A stretch of 64,000 nt of DNA from Cryptomeria japonica (Eukaryota > Streptophyta > Pinopsida > Cupressales > Cupressaceae), in contig NC_081406.1 of NCBI RefSeq assembly GCF_030272615.1, forward strand, positions 398,986,939 to 399,050,938. Reading direction: 5' to 3'. The translations under genes were made by a program, and so were the position numbers. Positions 21,996 through 31,237 of the stretch are shown piece by piece (position 1 is the stretch's first letter; each line of letters opens with the position of its first letter). Below the pieces are notes generated by a model that was not told the DNA's origin, made no database searches, and was given only the letters and a program-made list of their open reading frames with translations.

Positions 21996-24937
21996 TGTAA
22001 TGTCATAAATTGTACGCACTTGCTAAAGTAGTACAATTTCACACCTAGTTTAGCACCCGCCTTGGCGCAGTTTGCATTTTGCATCGCGTTTCCCCTTTAG
22101 CACTTAATTAATCAAATTAATTAGGTCTGAAGGTTCTATTTCATCATCTTCCACATCATAAAGTCGGGCCCTTTCATTAAAGTGTGCCCCTTTCATTTTA
22201 TTCCTCCAATACATCACTTAATCAAAAACCCTAATTAGGCCTTATTTTGAGCTTGGGGGCTTAATTTCGGGGGGTCAAAACATCTTGAAATCACCTGTAA
22301 CTTCGGGATTTTCTCTAAAATCATCATATCCGACGGCCCTGAAAATTTGGTGAAAAGTTGTTGGGACCGTGGCGCCCGGAGTGCACATGGTCCCGGACAT
22401 TTTTCCCGAAATTTTAGGAGCGCGATCCAATCATAAAATAAAGCTTAACCCCAAGAAATTGGTGGGAGATTCAATCTCTAGGTCGGCCAAAAGTTGGAAT
22501 TAAGACCTAGGGTTTCATACATAAGAGCTCTCTTTCTTCATTTGAAATGATTAGAATTTTGTTTTCAGGAACCTCATATGCAGTGAAAGAGCAGATCTTT
22601 GAAGACTTCAGTAGCATTCAACATCCATCCATCAAACATCCATCAATTTCATTCATCCATTTAGGGCTTTGAAGGCATTGAAGAGCAATAAGGGATCACC
22701 GACTGAAGATTGGCTTGTACCCCTCCCTTGGGGTTGGGTATGATTTCATGTTGTTTTCATGTCTTTGCATAAGTCTTGCTATATCACTTGTATTCATGCT
22801 TTAGATCTCTTTGCATCTTGATTTGGAGCATTTACATTATCATTTACAAGCAATTAGGGTTTACTTTCTAGGTTGCTCTAGTTTGCTTACTTGCATTTTA
22901 GGATCTTGTACACACACAAGGTCTGCACACACATTACTATTACAATACAACTTGGCTATTCATGGAGGTGGAAATCACCAAAGCGGGGGTTTGACTATAT
23001 AAGTGCAGATTTCGGGATTCAGACGATGCCGTAAGTTGCAGATCCGAAAGAAGCAGACGAAGACCGAACCCTATGTCAAGTTTCAACACAAAAGACCAGG
23101 ACAGTGGTGTGGGGTGCCCTGGTCCTACTAGGACAGGGGCGCTAGGCGCCCTGGTCCCTGGGACAGGGGTGCTGGGTGCCCTGGTCCCCCTGTCAGACAA
23201 CAAGTTTTGGCAGTTCAGACAGTTTTTCAGGTTGCAAAACAACAGTTTCAGGAGCAGTTTCAGGAATAGAATCAGGACAGTGGCACCGGCGCCCCGGTCC
23301 CGAACATTCTCACTCAGATTTTGACTTTGGGTACGCATTTGCATTCTTGTCTTATCTTTGTGTTTACAACTTTCCATAGTTTAAGTTCAATTCTGCAATC
23401 TTGTTATTAGTTCATACTTGCACTTTGGGGTTAGGGATTGAACTTGCATCATTTTATCTTTTAATTACAACAAAGGAATAGAAACCCTAATAGGTAGCCC
23501 GTGGCTCTCTCTTTCACAAAAAGAAGTAGCCAATTGTGTGATACCTCTAGGCTCTTTCGTATTCCGCAATGTGTTTCAAAAGGTAGTGTAGACACCTAAA
23601 AATGGTCAACGCTTGCGGAGTCATACTTTAACATTGGCGCATTGCCTCATTTTAGGTTTTTTGCGTCACATTAATATTTCTCCTATGTTTTGCACTTGGT
23701 CTTTATCATTTGCAAGCATTGAGTCCTTCTTCTGCATTCTTCATTTATCTCACTTTCGAATTTGGTCTTGTCAACAACAATCTTCAATCATGATTTGGGT
23801 CGATCTTTGTCCTTGTCAATCTTGTCATATTGCGATCGATTCGTCATCGATCCTTGTCCTTTTCAATCATGTCAATTTGGATCAATTTGTCATTGTTCCT
23901 CGTCAATTGGCGTATTTATCAAATCATTTATCACATTGGTCATTTATCAATCCAAAATCAAAATCATGATCGACATTAATTATCTTCAATCAAGACCTAA
24001 TTGTCATCCTCGCATTGCTAATTCACCTTCTAAGGTTTTGTGATTTAGTCATTTAACCTTGCTTATCATTTTCTTCCTTTAGGATTAATATATTACTTAT
24101 TTATCCTAAGTCTTCTTGTCACAATTAAATGTTTATTTAATTGGCTAATTAATTCCTCCTATTTTTGTAAATTAATTAATGAATGAGAAATTATTAATTA
24201 ATTTACCTAATTTCTAATTTCCATCAATTTCTCAATTTCTTAATTCCTAAATTCCTCATTCCCTAATTTCCTAATTTTCTAATTCCTAATTTCATTTCCT
24301 CCTATTTCTCTCCTAAATTCATGGAAATGACATGTCAATTTGTCATAATTGACAATCAATCAATTCTTGCATAGCAATTTGTCATAAATTGTCATAAATT
24401 GTCATAAATCCTTGCATAGCAATTTTTCATAAACTTGTCATAATTTTGCTATTCTTGATTTGAATTTCTATTCGAATCAATTTCATGCTAATCTTGTGTT
24501 TTTCTCCAATTTCTCTATAAATTGGATGAATTTCTTCACTCAAATCCCTTAATCCTTAATTAATAATCCTTAATCAGACTATCGAATTTCTAGTCAATCA
24601 CATTTCTAGTACTCTTGATCAAAAATCTTGTCTACTTGCTTTCAATTATGTGTGTGCACTTGTAGGTGAGATCCACAACCAAACCATTTGAAGAGGAAAG
24701 AAGAACAATGGAGCTGCATGAAGGAGCATTCAAATCTTGCCTATGGTTTGCATAATCTTTGCTTTTGAATGCTTTTGTTTCATGTCTCTATTGAGTGTGT
24801 CTTAGGATAGATTCATTGCAATGGATGCATTTGTGATTGAGCTATTATGTTTATCTTGTCTTGTGATGATTTCCTATTTCCTAACATACAGGTAGGATTA
24901 GGACATGTTAACCTAGTCTCGCTTTTTCCCCTACACA
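21996..24937 (+). repeat. 5' LTR of element F, interrupted by solo LTR G
   Basis: Two parts, 21996-23586 and 24891-24937, rejoin to match the 3' LTR. Compared with the 3' LTR it lacks 42 bp around 22996, leaving ACTATATAAGTG, still a TATA-like sequence. It contains short GC-rich repeats around GGCGCCCTGGTCC (23105-23190). Confidence 0.92.
23587..24890. mobile_element. G: solo LTR inserted in the 5' LTR of F
   Basis: 1304 bp beginning TGTAGACACC and ending TAACATACA, flanked by GGTAG duplications (23582-23586, 24891-24895). The 3' LTR of F has a single uninterrupted GGTAG here, so the empty site is present in the same window. Only non-coding AT-rich sequence, so it is a solo LTR left by LTR-LTR recombination. 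Its parent family is not otherwise seen in the window. Confidence 0.92.
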
Positions 24938-24940
24938 TTT

Positions 24941-24953
24941 TGGTGAACCCGAC
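24941..24953 (+). other. Putative primer-binding site of element F
   Basis: TGGTGAACCCGAC, three bases after the LTR end, in the right place for a PBS. I cannot assign the tRNA from memory. Confidence 0.6.
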
Positions 24954-25070
24954 ATGAAGCGAATTATTGCTTTCTCTTGCATTGCATTTGTTAGATCTAG
25001 ATCTAGATTTAGTGTGTTTCTTTGTTTCTTTGTGTTGTGTGTTTAAATTCTATGCAACTTTTATTTCAAA

Positions 25071-28000
25071 ATGTCGGATTTTTATTTGCAAGATGTTCAT
25101 GTTTATGATGATGTATGCAATTATGCCGATTATGAGTATAGCCAAGATGAATTAGATGAAGCTTTAGATGAGTTTTTGAATCCTAAAGAGGCCAAACCTT
25201 CATTTTACCAAAAACTCATAAACCTTGTTACTATGCCATTTCATTGTGATGAGAAAGATAAGTCGAATGATTCCTCTCAAGGGTACATTCCTATCAACTC
25301 TTCCACTGAATCTAGTAACATGGTTGTTTTCAATAATCCCCTCTATGAAGAGATGTCTCCTTTTGAATCAAAAGATAAACCTTTTAATAGATATGATCAT
25401 GCTTTGTTGGATGATGCTCTTGATGACTTTGTGGCTTTATCGAAATCTCTAAACAAGAACAAAACTTCTAAATTAGTTAACATGATAAACCTGAATGAGC
25501 ATAATAAGCCTCTCTTTGAAGTCCAAGGTGCGTGTCCTTCTCCCACCTTTCAAGTTCCTAAATCACCTCTCCTTACTATCCAAGGGGGGTATGATTCCTT
25601 TCTTACTCCAAATAAACCTATCATCATTGTGCAAGGAAGAAAACCTATAAGTCCTTATAGTTATGCCAAGCGACTAACTAGAGAGAGTTATCATGCGGTT
25701 GCCCATACTTATCATACTAGAAATAATAGGCAGCCTAATCCTCCTCCCGTGACTCTGGTTTCTCTTCCTAATCCTCAACCAACTCTTTCGCAAGCTCCGT
25801 GTATTTCACAAGTTCTTGGCAAGCAATATGATCTCATAGAACAACTTAAAGCTACCCCTGCTAAGATATCCCTTTGGGATTTGAATCAAACTTCTTCTAC
25901 TCATCACGGAATGTTACAAGATGCTTTGAAAGATTTGAATGTTCCTCCACCAAATACATCTAGTAATATAGTGTCTTTGGTTAACTCTGTGATGAATCCT
26001 AAATCTCATATTGTGTTTACTCAAGATGAGTTGCCTACTAGTGAAATTCAACATCAATATGATCCCTTGATGATTGTGGTTATCATAAATGACACTGCTA
26101 TAAGACAAACACTAGTAGATAATGGCTCTGGTCTTAATGTGTGTAGCATTAATCTCTTGCATAAGATGAATGTGGATACATCCCTAATTGAGCCTGACTC
26201 TCGTCCTATTCGAGGCTTTGACAATGTGGCTAAGACTTCATTAGGTATTATCACCTTACCCCTCACAGTGGGGCCTGTTACTTTGCCTACTCCTATCCAT
26301 GTTATGCTGGGAAATATAACATACAACTTGTTATTAGGGAGACCTTGGATTCACAGTATGCAAGTTGTCCCCTCTACATTGCATAGACAAGTTAAATTTA
26401 TTTATAACAATAAGACATATACCTTGATAGGTGATACTAATTTCCAAGCTTGTTTACAAACATCTACTTCCAAAGGGGGTTCTTCTAAGCCTTCCTCATT
26501 TGGTGATGACTCTTTAAACAAGATTCCTATTGATGAATCCTCGCCCTCTGATGATCAAAATTCTTTAGATGAGTCTGGAGCTCCTGAAGAGGATTCTTCT
26601 CGACTTGAAACTGCACATAAGAAGGATTTCGATCCTGAAAAGGTTCTTGCAGAAGACGATTGGGTATCTCTTGATTTTAATCCCACCTTTGTAGGTGAAT
26701 ATAAGGTTCCTTCTAGAGAGCTTAAAGTTGAAAAGAAGGAAGAAGCTAAAAATCAATCAATCTTACCTGAACCTATGAGCAATAATTTCATGGCTGCTTC
26801 TCAAACTTCTTCTCCTCACACTTCTAATTTTGAGGGGTTTGATTCTTTGTCTTATGAAAAACCACCTTCTCTTTCTGAAATGGCTGATCGTTATGGTCGT
26901 GGTTTTTGTATTCTAGCTAAGCATGGGTATAATGGAAATGGCTGTGGCGCTCACGAACAAGGAATAAAGGTTCCTCTAGAGAATAATCTTTATGATTATG
27001 CCTTTGGACTTGGTTATAATCCCTGCAAGCGCACTAAAGCTTCTAAAAGACCATGCATCAGTGTTAATGTTATTTCTACATCTCTACCAATGAGACACCC
27101 TGAGTATATTGATCCTTCGTGTGCCTGTGCTTTGGATGTTTTTCCTACCGATGATGCTTTAGCTGAGTTTTTAGGAGCATATGATACTCTTCCTCGTTAT
27201 CATCACAATAGGGGATTCCCTTATTGTTTGAACACTGAAGCCTATTTTGGAAAAGAGACTGATAACGATGAGATTGTGAAAGAATTCCCTCAGTTAAAGG
27301 ATACTCCTCAACAAAGTAATCTTCTTATAAGTGACACCATTGATGTTAAGATGGATCCTTGCAATGAAGAAAAAGCTATTAGAATTGGAAAATGTTTGGA
27401 TGAAGAAGAACAAAAACAATATGCAGATTTATTGCAGGAATTCCCCGAGATCTTTGCTTGGACATATTCTGACATGCCTGGTATAGATCCTAAGATTGTT
27501 ACTCATAATATTGTCTTAGTTCCCGATGCTAAGCCTGTGAAACAAAAGATTCGAAAAATGAATCCTAAGGTAGCTTTGCTTGTCAAGGCTGAGATTGAAA
27601 AATTATTGGAGGCCGGATTTATCCGCCCTATTGATTATTCCCCATGGATTTCAAATATTGTCGCTGTGGCTAAATCAGATAATAAAATAAGGATGTGTAC
27701 TGACTTTCAAGATTTAAATAAAGCTTCTCTGAAAGATGATTTTCCCCTCCCAAACATTGACATGATAGTTGATTCTACAGTAGGACATGCTTTGTTATCT
27801 TTCATGGATGGTTTTTCAGGATACAATCAAATTTTCATTAATCCTCAAGATCAATTCAAAACTGCTTTCACCACTCCTTGGGGTATGTTTTGTTGGGTAA
27901 TGATGCCTTTCAGACTTAAAAACACCGGTGCAACTTATCAACAAGCGATGACCCTTATCTTTCATGATTACATGCATAAGATTTTAGAAGATTATGTTGA

Positions 28001-28511
28001 TGATATTTTAGCCAAATCCATTCTCCGTATAGATCATATTAAGATTCTTCGTCAAATCTTTGAAAGGATTCGTAAATATCACATGCGCTTGAATCCCCAA
28101 AAATGTGTCTTCGGTGTGGATAGTGGAAAACTATTAGGATTCATAGTTTCGCATCATGGGATTGAGGTGGACACTAAGAAAATAGATGCTATTGTCAACA
28201 TGCCACCTCCTAGAAATGTATCTCAACTCAAAAGCTTACAAGGAAAGATTCAGGCTATTCGTAGGTTCATATCTCAACTTGCGGATCGTACTTTTCCTTT
28301 TACTCAACTTCTCAAAAAGAATATCACTTTTCAATGGAATGAAGATTGTCAGCAAGCATTTGAAGATTTAAAAGTATATTTGGCTAATCTCCCTATCCTT
28401 CAACCCACCGAATCTTCTAAGCCCTTTCTTCTTTATATAGCTACTTCCTCTCATGCTCTCGCAGCATTACTGGCACAACATGATAAAGATGGTAAGGAGT
28501 GTCCAGTTTAG
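25071..28511 (+). CDS. Element F polyprotein: protease, G-patch and reverse transcriptase
   Basis: A 1146-codon open frame. Residues 1-260 are an acidic, Ser/Pro-rich region with a repeated LDEALDEFLN/LDDALDDFVAL motif and no recognisable gag or zinc knuckle. About 265-300 is the QYDLIEQLKATPAKISLWDL block usual before Tat-type protease. Retropepsin has LVDNGSGLNV near residue 350 (NGS variant of the DT/SG motif) and LLLGRPWI. About 604-650 is a G-patch (YGRGFCILAKHGYNGNG…GIKVPL…GLGY). RT spans about 820-1030 with KIRMCTDFQDLNKA, SFMDGFSGYNQI and YVDDILAKS (catalytic DD near 974). RNase H then begins. The final TAG at 28509 replaces a Gln codon (CPV-stop-YISRTLL), so the frame once continued into the next entry. 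The start is the first ATG after the PBS. Confidence 0.9.
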   Translation: MSDFYLQDVHVYDDVCNYADYEYSQDELDEALDEFLNPKEAKPSFYQKLINLVTMPFHCDEKDKSNDSSQGYIPINSSTESSNMVVFNNPLYEEMSPFESKDKPFNRYDHALLDDALDDFVALSKSLNKNKTSKLVNMINLNEHNKPLFEVQGACPSPTFQVPKSPLLTIQGGYDSFLTPNKPIIIVQGRKPISPYSYAKRLTRESYHAVAHTYHTRNNRQPNPPPVTLVSLPNPQPTLSQAPCISQVLGKQYDLIEQLKATPAKISLWDLNQTSSTHHGMLQDALKDLNVPPPNTSSNIVSLVNSVMNPKSHIVFTQDELPTSEIQHQYDPLMIVVIINDTAIRQTLVDNGSGLNVCSINLLHKMNVDTSLIEPDSRPIRGFDNVAKTSLGIITLPLTVGPVTLPTPIHVMLGNITYNLLLGRPWIHSMQVVPSTLHRQVKFIYNNKTYTLIGDTNFQACLQTSTSKGGSSKPSSFGDDSLNKIPIDESSPSDDQNSLDESGAPEEDSSRLETAHKKDFDPEKVLAEDDWVSLDFNPTFVGEYKVPSRELKVEKKEEAKNQSILPEPMSNNFMAASQTSSPHTSNFEGFDSLSYEKPPSLSEMADRYGRGFCILAKHGYNGNGCGAHEQGIKVPLENNLYDYAFGLGYNPCKRTKASKRPCISVNVISTSLPMRHPEYIDPSCACALDVFPTDDALAEFLGAYDTLPRYHHNRGFPYCLNTEAYFGKETDNDEIVKEFPQLKDTPQQSNLLISDTIDVKMDPCNEEKAIRIGKCLDEEEQKQYADLLQEFPEIFAWTYSDMPGIDPKIVTHNIVLVPDAKPVKQKIRKMNPKVALLVKAEIEKLLEAGFIRPIDYSPWISNIVAVAKSDNKIRMCTDFQDLNKASLKDDFPLPNIDMIVDSTVGHALLSFMDGFSGYNQIFINPQDQFKTAFTTPWGMFCWVMMPFRLKNTGATYQQAMTLIFHDYMHKILEDYVDDILAKSILRIDHIKILRQIFERIRKYHMRLNPQKCVFGVDSGKLLGFIVSHHGIEVDTKKIDAIVNMPPPRNVSQLKSLQGKIQAIRRFISQLADRTFPFTQLLKKNITFQWNEDCQQAFEDLKVYLANLPILQPTESSKPFLLYIATSSHALAALLAQHDKDGKECPV

Positions 28512-29981
28512 TATATAAGTCGTACCTTACTCAATTATGAGACCCGATATTCTATGATAGAAAGACAATGCTTGGCCTTGGTGTTTGCGACTCAGAAATT
28601 GAGACATTATCTTTTAAATTTAGAAGTCCACGTCATGGTAAAGTTTGATCCTTTGAAGCATCTTTTCTCTAAAACTGATTTATCAGGGCACCTAGCTAAG
28701 TGGGTTATGATGTTAACCGAATTTGACCTTAAATTTGTTTCACAAAGAGCAATTAAAGGGCAAGCGTTGACCGATCACTTAGTTGAGGCCCCTTCACCTT
28801 TCTCCTTCCCTAACCCTGAGTCTTTTCCTGACGACTTCATTCTTTGTACAGAGAAAGATGAAACTTGGGAGTTATACTTTGATGGCTCTAAGTGTCGTAC
28901 GGGATCGGGGGCAGGTGTTGTTCTGATTTCTCCTACAAAGAAGTCCATTCCCTTATCTTACCGTCTCAATTTCCTATGTACCAATAACATTTCTGAGTAT
29001 GAGGCTCTTATAGCAGGAATAAAGGCAGCCTTGGCTCTGAATATAAAACACATACATATTTTTGGAGATTCTCAACTGATTATAAGACAAGTAACAGGAC
29101 TGTATCAAGCAAAACAAGACAAATTATCACAATATAAAGACCTGGCTATCTCTTTGTTACAAAATTTTGATTCTTACACCATGGAACCTATTCCTCGAAA
29201 AGATAATCGACATGCGGACGCAATGGCATGTGTGGCTTCTCTTGTATCTTTAGAGGACCCTGTGGTTGATCTTAAATTTGTTATTCACAACCTTATTTCT
29301 CCAGCTATTGTAGATGATTCTAGCCTGGTGACATGTTGCGACTTTATAGACTCAGATGAATGGTATTCACATATCATGAGATACTTGACTGATGGTACCT
29401 TTCCTGATTCCGCCAATAGGAACAACAGGGCTAGAGTTCGCAAGTTGTTTGCTAGATATATTATTCTTTCTAATGTTCTTTACCGAAGGGGTTATAACGG
29501 TCTTCTCCTTCGCTGTCTTAACAAATCAAAAATCCCTATTGCTCTTGAAGAGGCGCATTCAGGTGCCTGTGGGGGGAATTTTGGAGGCAAATCCTTGGTT
29601 CAAAGATTGCTTCGTATGGGATATTATTGGCAAACTATGCAGCAGGATTCTTTTTCATTTGTTAAGAAATGTCATCAATGTCAACAACACAATAATTTGA
29701 TTCATGCTCCTGCCCAAGAACTCCATTCTCAGGTACCCTCTTGGCCTTTCTTTGCATGGGGGTTGGATCTCATCGGTAAAATCTCTCCTCCTTCATCTCA
29801 AGGACATACTTTCATTATAACCGCAATAGATTACTTTACAAAATGGGTAGAAGTTGTTCCTCTTCGCTCTACTACTGCTGAAGTGATTTGTCGATTTCTT
29901 CTAGAAAACATTATTTCTCGATTCGGGATACCTTCCACTATAGTCTCAGATAATGGGACATCATTTAAAAAAAAGATGTGA
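28512..29981 (+). pseudogene. Element F: RNase H, second (archaeal-type) RNase H, integrase
   Basis: Continues in phase after the TAG: YISRTLLNYETRYSMIERQCLALVFATQKLRHYL (end of the first RNase H), then ELYFDGSKCRTGSGAGVVLISP, EYEALIAGIKAAL, GDSQLIIRQVTG and RHADAMA, which is a complete second RNase H with Asp, Glu, Asp and Asp in place, as known for Tat elements. Integrase follows: HSGACGGNFGGKS (second His replaced by Asn), CHQCQQH, WGLDLIG (Asp), VSDNGTSF (Asp). It ends at 29981 after a run of nine A, where an indel shifts the frame just before the catalytic Glu. Confidence 0.9.
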
Positions 29982-30619
29982 AGAAATTCCTCGAGAAATA
30001 TCATATCAAACATCGATTTTCTACACCATACTATCCTCAATCAAATGGTCAAGCCGAATCATCCAATAAAATAATTGAACAAATTCTTCGCAAAACCGTG
30101 AATAAGCATGGTAAGGATTGGAGTACTCAGCTAATCTATGCTCTTTGGGCCTACCGAATGAGTGTATGAATTGCTACAGGAACTACCCCTTATAATCTTG
30201 TTTATGGTGCTGATGCTATTATGCCTTTAGAATTAGAGATTCCATCACTTAGAGTTTCTCTCAAAGGTATAGTAGATGATGACTCTTATAGAGAACAAAG
30301 ACTTCAACAGCTTGAGATGCTTGATGAACAGCATATAAATGCTCTTGAGCATATTCAAGCGTATCACAAAACTCTACAACGAACCTATAATGATAAGGTT
30401 ATTGAACGTTCCTTCTCAGTAGGTGACTTAGTTCTCTATGAGAATCAGTGCAATGTGAATGCCTTGCCTGAAGAAAAGGGAAAATTTAGTCCTAATTGGC
30501 TTGGACCGTATATTGTTATTGAAGATTATGGATCAGGTGCTTACAAAATAGCGGATGTAGATGGTACGCCTCTTAAAGACCCTATAAACGCTATGCACTT
30601 GCGTAGATACTATGCTTAA
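29978..30619 (+). pseudogene. Element F integrase C-terminal part
   Basis: KKFLEKYHIKHRFSTPYYPQSNGQAESSNK carries the third catalytic residue (Glu in QAESSNK); then KHGKDWSTQLIYALWAYRM, a TGA at about 30168, and in the same phase TGTTPYNLVYGADAIMPLELEIPSL, LDEQHINALEHI, FSVGDLVLYE and KFSPNWLGPYIVIEDYGSGAYKI, a chromodomain-free C-terminal domain ending NAMHLRRYYA. Final stop at 30619. Confidence 0.9.
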
Positions 30620-31142
30620 TTCCTCATTCCCTATCATTCATCTATTTCCTTTCTCACTTCTTCAAAATTGGATAATATGTTAGCATATCTTTGTTAGAGC
30701 AAATAGAATTAAATGATGTTTTGTTTAATCTATATTGCTTCGTTCCTGACAAGCGTGTTTCTTTACTTTATGGTTTGTCTTGAATTCATTTATGTAAATT
30801 GCAAAAGATTTACATTTTTCATTATGTTGGCATATTATACAATGTCTTTATGTGTTAAGTTGAATCGTGTCATGTTGTGTTTAAATTCAAATTAAATCAC
30901 ATTAGTTATATGATTCTTAGGCTTAACACATATTTCTTCCCTATCATCAATGTAGTACTTGATCAAATATTTTTAATTTAGTCACACATGTATCAATTTA
31001 ATCATGGAGCATTGAGAAATCAATCACATGGAAATTAAATTCAGAACATAAATGTAAATCTACCAAATGTGTTAGCTTTAATCAAAGCAAAATATACATT
31101 GTTTAGGCATTAAAGATAACACATTTGAGACAAAGAAGCATG

Positions 31143-31176
<34 letters not shown>

Positions 31177-31237
31177 GATCAATATACAAAGGTAGGTCAC
31201 TATACATCCAAAATGTGACCTACCCTACATCATAAGA
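30620..31237. other. Non-coding spacer of F between pol and the antisense gene
   Basis: AT-rich, no supportable gene. Contains a TA then GT microsatellite (31143-31177). Confidence 0.6.

Noticed and set aside
23613-24043. Overlapping open frames of about 100 codons
   Set aside because: They lie inside solo LTR G and are rich in simple His/Ser/Phe strings; no homology is recognisable.
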